Positions 48,962 to 57,791 are shown, numbered from the stretch's first letter. The stretch is 64,000 nucleotides of DNA from Paludibacteraceae bacterium (GCA_017461505.1 JAFTXV010000007.1:310001-374000); one strand, 5' to 3'. Numbers and translations are program-made. Notes: generated by a model not told the origin, from the sequence alone.

Positions 48962-50980
48962 ATGATTCCACGAGAAACTATTGATAGAATATTTGAAGCA
49001 GCCAAGATTGAGGACGTGATTGGCAGTTATGTTACCTTGAAAAAACGAGGTGCTAATTTGCTCGGTTTGTGCCCATTTCATCACGAGAAGACGGGATCAT
49101 TTACCGTGTCACCTTCCAAGGGTATCTATAAATGTTTTGGTTGTGGCAAGGCAGGTAGTGCTGTGGGCTTTATTATGGAGATAGAGCAGTGCTCGTATGT
49201 GGAAGCACTCAAACAACTTGCGCAACGCTACCATATCACTATCGAAGAACGCGAACTGACGCAAGAAGAGAAGCAGCGTCAGGATGATCGTGAGTCTATG
49301 TTCGTGGTCAATGAGTTTGCCAACAAATGGTTTCAGAAACAGTTGTTTGACACACAAGAAGGAACAGCTGTTGGTATGGCATACTTGCGTCAACGAGGAA
49401 TACGCGAGGATATTATCAAGAAATTTCAACTAGGATACTCCCCAGAGAAGGCCAAATTGTGGGAAGAGGCAAAGAAGGCAGGTTATCAAGATACGTATCT
49501 TGTTAATAACCCAGATACGCAGCTAGGTACGGGCGTATGTATAAAGGATGAGCAAGGACGTTTGTTTGACCGTTTCCGTGGTCGTGTGATCTTCCCATTC
49601 TTTTCGGTAAGTGGCAAAGTGACTGGATTTGCAGGACGATTGATCAAGCAAAGCGATAAGGCAGGTAAGTATGTCAACTCACCCACTTCGATCCTCTACG
49701 AAAAGAAACATGAGTTGTACGGATTCTATCAAGCTAAGCAGGCCATTAAGCGTGAAGATTGTTGCTATCTGGTAGAAGGACAACTGGATGTGATTCAATT
49801 GGTTCAGTCAGGGATTGAGAATGTGGTGGCATCAGGAGGTACAGCATTGACCTATCCTCAAGTACGTTTGATTCACCGTTTCACAGAAAATGTGACTATT
49901 TTATACGATGGCGATAGCGCAGGTATTAAGGCAGCGCTACGTGGAGTGGATATGATGTTGGAAGAGGGTGTGAATGTAAAAGTAGTATTGTTGCCTGAAG
50001 GTGAGGACCCTGATAGTTTTGCGCGTAAGCACGATGCTGCAGAGGTGTTGGAGTATATCAAACGGCATCAAACCGATTTTATACGCCTAAAGACCCAATT
50101 GCTGAGCCAAGATGCCAGCGATGACCCTATCAAGCGAGCAGATATGGTGAACCAAATAGTACAGTCTATCGCTATTATCCCAGATATCATCAAACGACAA
50201 ATATATACGAAAGATTGTTCATCATCGTTGGGTATTCCAGAAAATATTCTCACCAAAAAAGTAGGTGAGTTGCGCAAAAAACATTTGTCGGAGCGAGAGA
50301 AACGTGGAGGTAATAACGTACATACTCCAACAGCAGAAACGGTAGTGCAAGAGAATGTATCGACAACAGAGCAACCAACTCCTTCTGCACCACAAAAGCA
50401 AGACAATGGTTCGAGCAAGCAAACGAATATATATAATCTGATCCAACTGATTGTGCGTAATGGGGAACAAATCGTTTATGAAGAAGATACTATTTGTTTG
50501 AGAGCGGGTGAATATATTATCAACGAATTGCGCAAAGATAATATCAGTGTTGATAACCCATTATATCAACGTATATTGGATGAGTATCTAGCTCACTGCA
50601 AAGAGCCCAATTGGATTGCCGCTACTTATTTCCAATACCATCCTGATATTCAAATAAGTCAAGTGGCAGTAGAAATGTTGGCAGATAAATATCAGTTAAG
50701 CCGAATGTATAGCCGCCAGACTGTTTCAGAAAATGTGGTAAAAGAAGTTGATCCGAGCACTACACAAGAAACATTATCGGAACTCACCATCCGACTACTC
50801 TTAGAATTGAAGTACACCATTGTCAACGAGCGAATAGAGTCTATGAAAAAGATGCTCCTTGATGCTCAGAACAAAGGTGATTGGGAACTTCAGCGCACAA
50901 TCCTTGAACAACAACCTCAACTTATGTTTATTCGCCAGCAACTGTGTCAGGCTCTGGGGAATAGGGTGATAGTTAAATAA
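48962..50980 (+). CDS. dnaG: DNA primase
   Basis: Makes RNA primers at the replication fork. In the 672-residue chain the zinc-binding domain has Cys37, His40, Cys58 and Cys61 (CPFHHEK, CFGCG), the RNA polymerase core follows with GFAGRLI and YLVEGQLDVIQL, then toprim acidic residues in ILYDGDSAGIKAA and LPEGEDPDSFA. The C-terminal helicase-binding region (from about 460) is long and Gln/Thr-rich at its start. It is 27 bp after the barrel gene and seems to be carried by the envelope operon. Confidence 0.97.
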   Translation: MIPRETIDRIFEAAKIEDVIGSYVTLKKRGANLLGLCPFHHEKTGSFTVSPSKGIYKCFGCGKAGSAVGFIMEIEQCSYVEALKQLAQRYHITIEERELTQEEKQRQDDRESMFVVNEFANKWFQKQLFDTQEGTAVGMAYLRQRGIREDIIKKFQLGYSPEKAKLWEEAKKAGYQDTYLVNNPDTQLGTGVCIKDEQGRLFDRFRGRVIFPFFSVSGKVTGFAGRLIKQSDKAGKYVNSPTSILYEKKHELYGFYQAKQAIKREDCCYLVEGQLDVIQLVQSGIENVVASGGTALTYPQVRLIHRFTENVTILYDGDSAGIKAALRGVDMMLEEGVNVKVVLLPEGEDPDSFARKHDAAEVLEYIKRHQTDFIRLKTQLLSQDASDDPIKRADMVNQIVQSIAIIPDIIKRQIYTKDCSSSLGIPENILTKKVGELRKKHLSEREKRGGNNVHTPTAETVVQENVSTTEQPTPSAPQKQDNGSSKQTNIYNLIQLIVRNGEQIVYEEDTICLRAGEYIINELRKDNISVDNPLYQRILDEYLAHCKEPNWIAATYFQYHPDIQISQVAVEMLADKYQLSRMYSRQTVSENVVKEVDPSTTQETLSELTIRLLLELKYTIVNERIESMKKMLLDAQNKGDWELQRTILEQQPQLMFIRQQLCQALGNRVIVK

Positions 50981-50986
50981 GTAGTT

Positions 50987-51745
50987 ATGCTTTTTGATTC
51001 AATCGTATATGGTCCTATTCGCTCACGCCGTTTGGGTGTGTCATTGGGTGTCAACTTGATGCCAACAACTGCGAAGTTGTGTACGTTTGATTGTGTGTAC
51101 TGCGAATGTGGATGGAATCAACCCGTTTCGCATCCGCAACTTCCTACCCGAGAGCAAGTTCGGGCTGCCTTAGAATATCAACTCTCAACACTAGACGTAC
51201 AACCCGATGTCATCACATTCAGCGGCAATGGCGAACCAACGTTACATCCAGATTTCTTGGGGATAATACAAGATACGTGTGCGTTGCGAGATCAATATTG
51301 TCCGCATGCTAAAGTTTCTGTGCTGAGTAATTCCACGCAATTAGGACGCAAAGATGTGGTGGAAGCATTGCTATTGTGCGATAATCGTATCCTAAAACTT
51401 GATTCTGCAATTGATACCACCATGCAATTGATTGACAAGCCAGTTAATCAGCATCTTACGGTAGCGCAGATTGTTCAATGGTTATCCTTGTTTGAAGGTA
51501 ATTTCACACTGCAAACATGCTTTTTACGTGGTGAGTATGAGGGGAGAGTGATTGACAATACCACTCCTGAAGAGTTATCTGCATGGTATCAAATTGTTGA
51601 TATACTCCACCCTAAGCAAGTGATGATCTATGTCATTGATCGAGCTACTCCGCTACAAACATTATCCAAGGTACCTGCGGATGAGATGGAGGCGATTGCA
51701 GCACCACTGCGGGAAAAAGGCATTGATGTAATTGTTAGCGCATGA
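50987..51745 (+). CDS. Radical SAM protein
   Basis: A 252-residue radical SAM enzyme. The cluster motif is C-x3-C-x2-C at Cys32, Cys36, Cys39 (LCTFDCVYCECG). ITFSGNGEPTLHPDF is the SAM-binding GGE-type strand (here GNGEPT), and KVSVLSNST and ILKLDSAIDT are further barrel strands of the family. There is no second cluster domain, and the substrate is unknown; homologues of this type are often called wybutosine-like or anaerobic ribonucleotide-activase-like without proof. Follows dnaG by 6 bp and overlaps the next gene by 4 bp. Confidence 0.9.
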   Translation: MLFDSIVYGPIRSRRLGVSLGVNLMPTTAKLCTFDCVYCECGWNQPVSHPQLPTREQVRAALEYQLSTLDVQPDVITFSGNGEPTLHPDFLGIIQDTCALRDQYCPHAKVSVLSNSTQLGRKDVVEALLLCDNRILKLDSAIDTTMQLIDKPVNQHLTVAQIVQWLSLFEGNFTLQTCFLRGEYEGRVIDNTTPEELSAWYQIVDILHPKQVMIYVIDRATPLQTLSKVPADEMEAIAAPLREKGIDVIVSA

Positions 51746-52704
51746 AAATTCTGATTGCACCACTCAATTGGGGATTGGGACATGCTACACGTTCAATCCC
51801 AATCATTCGCCACTACCTAGCAAAAGGCGATGAGGTGGTACTCGGTGGAGATGGAGAGAGCATATTGCTACTAAAGCAAGCATTTCCAGACTTGCGAGTG
51901 ATTGATTTACCTTCTTTAGAACTCCGTTACACCTCTGACCCCAAACAACGTGGGTTTTATTTTCGTGCCCTGTGGGCACTGATACGATTTACGATTGCAG
52001 ACCACTACTACCTGCGCAAAGCACTTGCTATTGAACATTTTGATTTGATTATCTCGGATAATCGGTTTGGACTTTTCTCACGTCAGATTCGTTCGGTGTA
52101 TATAACACACCAACTTTATCCCATATTACCTAAGCGATTACGTTTCTTTCAACCCCTTGCGCGCATAGTACACGCATGTATATATAAAAGGTATGATGAA
52201 GTTTGGGTGCCCGATTATGCATCCACCGACAATAATCTTTCTGGTTGGCTTAGCCATGGTCGTCGTTTTGATAAGAAAGTACAGTATATAGGTCCACTGT
52301 CTCGCTTCACTTTTCCCGAAGGGATACCGAACATTTGCCGAAGCGATGCCAACTATCCGATTGTGGCTGTTTTATCTGGGTTGGAGCCGCAACGTACTCT
52401 CTTCGAACAAGAGTTGGTAGAGCGATTTAGAGAAAGCACAATACCTGTATTGATTGTACGTGGGAAGATTGGTAGCCCTCGCAGTACAACTCGCATTGGA
52501 GCAGTGACTATGATTCCATATCTAAGTGACAAAGAACTTCTGCCACTACTGATGCAGGCAGAGAAGATTATTGCTCGTAGTGGTTATACAACCATTATGG
52601 ATTTGGAAACACTTGATCTACTCGCAAAAGCAGAACTACATCCAACTCCAGGACAAAGCGAACAAGAATATCTTGCCACTCATCTTGCCTCTCGTTGTAA
52701 ATAG
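51742..52704 (+). CDS. Glycosyltransferase, MurG-like GT-B fold
   Basis: The 320-residue sequence begins ILIAPLNWGLGHATRSIPII, the glycine-rich donor loop of MurG/GT28-like enzymes, and the C-terminal lobe has ARSGYTTIMDLETLDLLAKA with the nucleotide-sugar contact (SGYTT...E). Donor and acceptor are unknown. Such proteins are common in Bacteroidales beside glycan or lipid genes. Its 3' end is 14 bp from the convergent NlpC/P60 gene. Confidence 0.85.
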   Translation: MKILIAPLNWGLGHATRSIPIIRHYLAKGDEVVLGGDGESILLLKQAFPDLRVIDLPSLELRYTSDPKQRGFYFRALWALIRFTIADHYYLRKALAIEHFDLIISDNRFGLFSRQIRSVYITHQLYPILPKRLRFFQPLARIVHACIYKRYDEVWVPDYASTDNNLSGWLSHGRRFDKKVQYIGPLSRFTFPEGIPNICRSDANYPIVAVLSGLEPQRTLFEQELVERFRESTIPVLIVRGKIGSPRSTTRIGAVTMIPYLSDKELLPLLMQAEKIIARSGYTTIMDLETLDLLAKAELHPTPGQSEQEYLATHLASRCK

Positions 52705-52718
52705 AAGCAGATCGTTGA

Positions 52719-53552
52719 TTACAGGTAGCGCTTGATTTGTACCAAATGGTGGGTTAGTTCGCCATCAGGAAGGTGAATACCCTGCTCATCGATGGTGTCG
52801 ATATGTACACAACCTGAGCAATGGATGATTTCCGTAGAACTGAGCAGCAAACCTACATGCGAGATATTAGTCGCCTTAGGATCACGATCGGCATGGTCAA
52901 AGAATGCCAAGTCGCCTGGTTGTGCTTCTGCTAAGGATGGAACAAGTTCGCCTTGTGTCATTTGTTCGCGGGCATTGCGGAGAAGGTTGATACCCTGAGT
53001 CGCATATACGACTTGCGTAAATCCAGAGCAGTCCATGCCCATTGCATTTTTGCCGCCCCAGAGGTAGGGGGCGTTGAGCAACGTTTGGGCAATCGTTATT
53101 AGATCGCTGCGCTGTAGATCGGCGTTAGCGCCTGTAGATGGTAGATCGCTCGCTATGCTCGCTGTTGATAGAGCAGTGTTGACAGAAGAGGGGTTTATCA
53201 AATATTGTTTGCCGAGGACTTCGAAAGTGCCGTGGGCGTAGTTGGGCAGGCGGGTGCCGAGGGTGAGCATTAGCTCATCGCCCGTTTCCATTGCGGTGGC
53301 AATGGCTATTGGGGTAGCCACTGTAGTGGCTGGAAGGTTATAGGTTAAAGGTGATAGGTTAGAGGCGGAGGTTAACATCTTAAAATCGACCCAGCCTTCT
53401 TGTCCGTCGAGTGTAGAGCGGATCTTGGTCCAACGAGGCAGACGGTCTAAGACTTCGCATACTTCGCCAAAGAGCAATTGGGTCAGTTGCTCGCTACCTT
53501 CGAATGGCTCTTGACGCACAGGAGTGACTGTGCAATGATTGATGGCAAACAT
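52719..53552 (-). CDS. NlpC/P60 family peptidase with SH3-like domain
   Basis: The 277-residue protein resembles gamma-D-glutamyl-diamino acid endopeptidases that cut cell-wall peptides in the cytoplasm. The N-terminal SH3-like region (FGEVCEVLDRLPRWTKIRST) is followed by the NlpC/P60 domain: YLWGGKNAMGMDCSGF with Cys175, GDLAFFDHAD, SHVGLLL with His232, and IIHCSGCV with His244. No signal peptide is visible. Two inserted stretches come from repeats: SNLSPLTYNLP (66-76) and STGANADLQRSDLI (139-152). A small open frame separates the promoter from the start. Confidence 0.92.
   Translation of the reverse strand: MFAINHCTVTPVRQEPFEGSEQLTQLLFGEVCEVLDRLPRWTKIRSTLDGQEGWVDFKMLTSASNLSPLTYNLPATTVATPIAIATAMETGDELMLTLGTRLPNYAHGTFEVLGKQYLINPSSVNTALSTASIASDLPSTGANADLQRSDLITIAQTLLNAPYLWGGKNAMGMDCSGFTQVVYATQGINLLRNAREQMTQGELVPSLAEAQPGDLAFFDHADRDPKATNISHVGLLLSSTEIIHCSGCVHIDTIDEQGIHLPDGELTHHLVQIKRYL
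53102..53166 (-). repeat. GATCTACAG palindrome-rich element inside the NlpC/P60 gene
   Basis: On the coding strand: an AGCGAGCATAGCGAGC hairpin arm pair, then ATCTACAGGCGC, GCCGATCTACAG and CGCAGCGATC. The last three blocks occur in the same order in glycogen synthase at 8901-8954 (with one extra unit there). Confidence 0.78.
53335..53373 (-). repeat. GGTTAGAGG repeat inside the NlpC/P60 gene, antisense
   Basis: AGGTTATAGGTTAAAGGTGA and TAGGTTAGAGG lie on the plus strand while the gene is on the minus strand, so the 21-bp-type repeat is read from its complement as SNLSPLTYNLP. Confidence 0.65.
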
Positions 53553-53563
53553 ATATTCAATGA

Positions 53564-53653
53564 TTAGTTCAATTGAAGATTAGCATCAATAATGAAGATG
53601 GCTAAACCCTCTTCGGATGCTAGTGCATTATTTAGGTAATCAGTTGCACTCAT
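53564..53653 (-). CDS. Possible 29-residue leader peptide
   Basis: An open frame of 30 codons (MSATDYLNNALASEEGLAIF, then 9 more residues) lies between the promoter at 53679-53710 and the NlpC/P60 start, 11 bp upstream of the latter. It is too short for family assignment; it could be a leader peptide, a gene remnant or chance. Confidence 0.3.
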   Translation of the reverse strand: MSATDYLNNALASEEGLAIFIIDANLQLN

Positions 53654-53678
53654 AAAGTGGTTGTTCGATAATTTGCCG

Positions 53679-53710
53679 CAAAGGTAATGAAATTCTTTGA
53701 TATATACAAA
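53679..53710 (-). promoter_or_regulatory. Promoter of the NlpC/P60 gene
   Basis: Minus strand TACCTTTG at 53679-53686 and TTTG at 53707-53710, spacing 20 bp; the leader to the NlpC/P60 start is about 120 nt. Confidence 0.75.
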
Positions 53711-53785
53711 TGTTTTTTAACGAATTGTACCTCGGGTAAAGTGCTCTGTATAAAGGATATAGTGTAACGTGGAAGGGCGGGAATT

Positions 53786-55384
53786 TTACCATACTTCGTT
53801 GGTGTTGGTGTCGGGGCTTTTGGGATAGTCGATGGTGTAGTGCAAGCCACGGGATTCTTTGCGCTCTAGAGCTTGGCGGGTGATCAAATAACCCACATTG
53901 ATCATATTGCGCAGTTCGCAGATGTCCTTGGTAGCTTTGACGCGTTTGAAGAGGTCTTCGGTCTCTTCATACAACAAATCTAGACGCTCCCAAGCGCGGC
54001 GCAGACGTAAGTCGCTGCGGACAATACCCACATAGGTGGACATCACTTGGCCTACTTCGCGCATGTCTTGTGAGATAAGGACATACTCCTCATTGGTCAT
54101 GGTGCCTTCGTCGTTCCAGTCTGGGATATTCTCGTTGAAATCGTAGTTTTCGATCATACTCAGCGAGTGTTTGGCTGCCGCATCGGCATAGACCACTGCC
54201 TCGATGAGGGAGTTAGAAGCCAAGCGGTTGCCACCATGCAAGCCCGTACAACTGCACTCGCCCACCGCATACAGACGGCGGATAGAGGATTGAGCATCCA
54301 AATCCACCTTGATACCACCACACATATAGTGAGCACTTGGGGTGACAGGGATATAATCCTTGGTAATGTCAATGCCAAGGCTGAGGCACTTGGCGTAGAT
54401 ATTAGGGAAGTGGTGCTTGGTCTCCTCAGGGTCTTTGTGTGTGACATCCAAGCAGACATGATCCAAGCCGTGAATCTTCATCTCGTTGTCAATAGCGCGT
54501 GCGACAATATCGCGTGGGGCGAGAGAGAGGCGTGGGTCGTATTTCTGCATGAACTCCTCGCCATTAGGGAGACGGAGGATACCTCCGTAGCCACGCATAG
54601 CCTCAGTGATGAGGTAAGCGGGGTGTCGCTCAGCTGGATTGAAGAGTGCAGTTGGGTGGAACTGTACGAACTCCATGTCCTTGACTAATCCCTTGGCGCG
54701 ATAGACCATCGCTATACCATCACCAGTGGCCACATCGGGGTTGGTGGTAGTAGCATAGACTGCGCCCGTACCGCCTGTAGCCATGAGGGTGATGCGGCTG
54801 AGGTAGGTGTCGATCTTGCCTGTCTCAGGATTAAGGATATACGCGCCATAGCACTCTATATCGGGTGTGCGGCGAGTGACACGCACGCCGAGGTGGTGCT
54901 GGGTAATGATCTCTACGGCAAAGTGATTTTCAAGCACATCAATATAGGGATTGGCGCGTACCGCAGCCATGAGTCCACGTTGGATCTCCGCACCGGTGTC
55001 GTCGGCGTGGTGGAGGATACGGAACTCGGAGTGTCCGCCTTCGCGGTGGAGGTCGAAGGTGCCGTCGTCTTTCTTGTCGAAGTTCACGCCCCAATTGACG
55101 AGTTCCTCGATTTGCTTAGGCGCTTGGCGCACTACTTGCTCTACCGCAGCAGGGTCGCTGAGCCAGTCGCCCGCCACCATGGTGTCGTGGATGTGTTTTT
55201 CGAAGTCATCTACGAGCATGTTGGTCACACTGGCGATACCACCTTGTGCACGACTGGTGTTGGTTTCTTCGAGGGTCGTCTTGCAGCAGAGTGCAATGCG
55301 ATACTTCTGGGTACGAGCCACTTTGAGCGCAAAGCTCATGCCCGCTACACCGCCACCGATGATGAGAAAATCATACTTTTTCAT
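53786..55384 (-). CDS. nadB: L-aspartate oxidase
   Basis: Oxidises L-aspartate to iminoaspartate, the first step of de novo NAD synthesis; in anaerobes fumarate serves as electron acceptor. The 532-residue flavoprotein has the FAD loop LIIGGGVAGMSFAL (7-20), TSRAQGGIAS, HREGGHSEFRILH, FVQFHPTALFNP, the active-site region ARAIDNEMKIHG and SAHYMCGGIKVD, and the C-terminal helical domain. Two bases separate it from cca upstream, forming a cca-nadB pair. nadA and nadC are not present. Confidence 0.97.
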   Translation of the reverse strand: MKKYDFLIIGGGVAGMSFALKVARTQKYRIALCCKTTLEETNTSRAQGGIASVTNMLVDDFEKHIHDTMVAGDWLSDPAAVEQVVRQAPKQIEELVNWGVNFDKKDDGTFDLHREGGHSEFRILHHADDTGAEIQRGLMAAVRANPYIDVLENHFAVEIITQHHLGVRVTRRTPDIECYGAYILNPETGKIDTYLSRITLMATGGTGAVYATTTNPDVATGDGIAMVYRAKGLVKDMEFVQFHPTALFNPAERHPAYLITEAMRGYGGILRLPNGEEFMQKYDPRLSLAPRDIVARAIDNEMKIHGLDHVCLDVTHKDPEETKHHFPNIYAKCLSLGIDITKDYIPVTPSAHYMCGGIKVDLDAQSSIRRLYAVGECSCTGLHGGNRLASNSLIEAVVYADAAAKHSLSMIENYDFNENIPDWNDEGTMTNEEYVLISQDMREVGQVMSTYVGIVRSDLRLRRAWERLDLLYEETEDLFKRVKATKDICELRNMINVGYLITRQALERKESRGLHYTIDYPKSPDTNTNEVW

Positions 55385-55386
55385 AA

Positions 55387-56787
55387 CTACTCTTGGTTAG
55401 CTATCTTCATTAAATATGCTTTGGCAGCCTCGTACTCGTTGGGGATAATGCCATCGAGTATAGCGTCTTTGATTGCGTTTTTGAGTTCGCCGACACGGGC
55501 GCAAGGTTCGAGATGAAGCAGTTGCATGATCTCTTCGCCACGCACAGGCGGTTGGAAATTGCGGATACGGTCTTTCTCCTCTAGTTCAATCATCTTCTGC
55601 CGTACCAGTTCGTAGTTCTTGTGGAAGCGACGCACTTTCTCTTCGTTCTTGGAAGTGATGTCGGCATCGCAAAGCAACATTAGGTCATCGATATCATCGC
55701 CCGCTTCAAACAACAAACGGCGAACAGCGGAATCGGTGACAGTGTCCTCGATCAGATTGATAGGGCGCATGTGCAAATCCACCATCTTGATGACATACTG
55801 CATCTTCTCATTCTGCGGCATCTTCATGGTCTTGAAGATACGAGGAATCATCTTAGCGCCGAGGTAGTTATGGTTGCGGAACGTCCAACCTGCATGTTCG
55901 TCCCATGCTTTGGATTTAGGTTTGCCTATATCATGGAGCAATGCCGCCCAACGAAGCCAGAGGTTGTCGGACTTTTGAGCGAGGTTATCCAGCACTTGTA
56001 GGGTATGGAAGAACACATCTTTGTGTCCTTTGCCATCTTTGGTCTCAACCCCTTTGAGGACGTTGAGTTCGGGAAAAATGAGGGGAAGAAGTCCGGTTTT
56101 ATCGAGCAAGATCCATCCCACAGATGGTTTGCGCGATAGCATGATCTTATTGAGTTCCTCAACAATACGCTCTTTAGTGATGATCTTGATTCGTTCGCGA
56201 TTTCTCTCGATAGAATCGAAGGTTTCTCTATCTAGATAGAAGCCGAGTTGGGTAGCAAAGCGGATGGCACGCATCATACGGAGCGGGTCATCGCTGTAGG
56301 TGATATCGGGATCAAGCGGTGTGCGGATGGTGCACTCGTTCATGTCTGCTATGCCGCCGAAGGGGTCTAGCAGTTCGCCGTAGCGGTCTTTGTTGAGACA
56401 GACAGCCATGGCATTAATGGTGAAGTCGCGACGATTCTGGTCGTCCTCCAAAGTGCCGTCTTCGACGATAGGGTTGCGGGAGTCATGTTGGTAACTCTCA
56501 CGGCGAGCACCTACGAACTCCAATTCTATCTTGCCACGCTTGACTTGGGCAGTACCATAGGTCTTAAAGACGCTGAGGTGCGCGCCCTTTCCGAGGCGTT
56601 TGGCGACGGCTTGTGCGAGGTCAATGCCACTTCCCACAACAACTACATCAATGTCGGTACTGTCGCGATGCAAGAAGATATCGCGGACATAACCGCCAAT
56701 GACATAGCACTCCAGACCGAGGCGATCGGCCTCTTCACCCACAAGGTGGAGGATAGGAAGGTCTATTTTGGGATGAGAGGCAAGCAT
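55387..56787 (-). CDS. cca: CCA-adding tRNA nucleotidyltransferase with HD domain
   Basis: Adds or repairs the 3' CCA of tRNAs; needed here at least for tRNA-Arg, whose CCA is not encoded. The 466-residue chain has the class II signature YVIGGYVRDIFL and STDIDVVVVGSG with catalytic aspartates, RRDFTINAMAV and DPLRMMRAIRFATQLGF, and an HD-type phosphohydrolase region (WAALLHDIGKPK) in the C-terminal half. A poly(A) polymerase role is the alternative in this family. Co-transcribed with nadB. Confidence 0.95.
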   Translation of the reverse strand: MLASHPKIDLPILHLVGEEADRLGLECYVIGGYVRDIFLHRDSTDIDVVVVGSGIDLAQAVAKRLGKGAHLSVFKTYGTAQVKRGKIELEFVGARRESYQHDSRNPIVEDGTLEDDQNRRDFTINAMAVCLNKDRYGELLDPFGGIADMNECTIRTPLDPDITYSDDPLRMMRAIRFATQLGFYLDRETFDSIERNRERIKIITKERIVEELNKIMLSRKPSVGWILLDKTGLLPLIFPELNVLKGVETKDGKGHKDVFFHTLQVLDNLAQKSDNLWLRWAALLHDIGKPKSKAWDEHAGWTFRNHNYLGAKMIPRIFKTMKMPQNEKMQYVIKMVDLHMRPINLIEDTVTDSAVRRLLFEAGDDIDDLMLLCDADITSKNEEKVRRFHKNYELVRQKMIELEEKDRIRNFQPPVRGEEIMQLLHLEPCARVGELKNAIKDAILDGIIPNEYEAAKAYLMKIANQE

Positions 56788-56844
56788 TTGTGGCGTTCAA
56801 AAAGTTTTAAGAGTTCTAATAGTTCTAAAGGTGCGATTTTAGCG

Positions 56845-56897
56845 AAAAAAGTTTCAAGGGTTCCAGTATTGAATAATTGAAACCTTTGAAACTTTTT
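56845..56897 (-). terminator. Terminator of efp
   Basis: AAAAAGTTTCAA (56846-56857) pairs with TTGAAACTTTTT (56886-56897), extended by GGTT/AACC after a G-U pair, with about a 14-nt loop. Runs of T are present on both strands, so it may work both ways. Confidence 0.75.
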
Positions 56898-56922
56898 ATC
56901 TTGAAATTCGTTGGTTAAACCA

Positions 56923-57486
56923 TTAGCGAACGCGCTCGCAGTAGCTACCATCGCGGGTATCTACGCGGATAATCTCACCTTCGTTGCAGAAGAGAGGAAC
57001 GCGAATCTCAGCACCTGTCTCGAGAGTAGCAGGTTTGAGGGTGTTGGTAGCAGTATCGCCCTTGAGACCTGGCTCTGTGTAAGAAATAGCCAACTCTACC
57101 TTGGTAGGCAACTCAGCGAAGAGGATAGTATCGGTAGAAGCGTCAGAAACAACTTCGCAAACAAAACCTTCTTTCAAGAAGTCAACACCAGTGATAAGGT
57201 CGTGAGTGATAGGCACTTGTTCGAAAGTCTCTTGGTTCATGAAGATATAATCCTCACCCTCTTTGTAGAGGTATTGGTATGGACGGCGCTCCACGCGAAC
57301 ATCCTCGAGTTTCTCACCGATGTTGAAGCGGCGCTCCAATACGCGACCATCTACTACATCTTTGAATTTCACACGCATAATGGTGTTACCTTTTCCTGGC
57401 TTAACGTGCAGGAAGTCAATTACAAAATACAAACGGCCGTCCATGCGGATACATACGCCGTTCTTTACGTCTTGAGAGTTAATCAT
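56923..57486 (-). CDS. efp: Elongation factor P
   Basis: Relieves ribosome stalling at polyproline. The 187-residue protein has the three beta-barrel domains and the loop HVKPGKGNTIMRVK with Lys32 at the tip that is post-translationally modified in some bacteria. The C-terminal signature ETGAEIRVPLFCNEGEIIRV is typical. Monocistronic, with promoter and terminator. Confidence 0.97.
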   Translation of the reverse strand: MINSQDVKNGVCIRMDGRLYFVIDFLHVKPGKGNTIMRVKFKDVVDGRVLERRFNIGEKLEDVRVERRPYQYLYKEGEDYIFMNQETFEQVPITHDLITGVDFLKEGFVCEVVSDASTDTILFAELPTKVELAISYTEPGLKGDTATNTLKPATLETGAEIRVPLFCNEGEIIRVDTRDGSYCERVR

Positions 57487-57532
57487 AAAATTTGGTATAA
57501 ACTAGTTTATTTGATAATTCGCAAATTTGGTG

Positions 57533-57563
57533 CAAAGGTAGTATTTTTTTTTGAAATGTGCAA
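57533..57563 (-). promoter_or_regulatory. Promoter of efp
   Basis: Minus strand TACCTTTG at 57533-57540, TTG at 57561-57563, spacing 20 bp. Confidence 0.78.
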
Positions 57564-57587
57564 GATAATAGGGTAAAAATTCGGTAA

Positions 57588-57668
57588 AGATAGGTCAATC
57601 ACTAACTAATAACTAACTAATCACTAACTAATCACTAACTAATCACTAACTAAAGGTATGTGATTGAT
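57588..57668. repeat. Composite CGGTAA / CACTAACTAAT repeat, copy 4
   Basis: CGGTAAAGATAGGTCAAT, four CACTAACTAAT or AACTAACTAAT units, and AAAGGTATGTGATTGATATG. Ends 31 bp before the pyrE -33 element, in the divergent efp-pyrE interval. Confidence 0.92.
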
Positions 57669-57699
57669 ATGTAAAAGGCAATAGGAAGTGTAAAAAATA

Positions 57700-57731
57700 T
57701 TTGCATAAGTAAAAAAAAAGTAGTAACTTTG
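57700..57731 (+). promoter_or_regulatory. Promoter of the pyrE group
   Basis: TTTG at 57700-57703, 20 bp, TAACTTTG at 57724-57731; leader about 55 nt. Confidence 0.78.
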
Positions 57732-57791
57732 CCCAAAATTTAGTTTTTTGCGGAGGAATACCTTAAAAATACCCTAAAAAATAGAACAATT

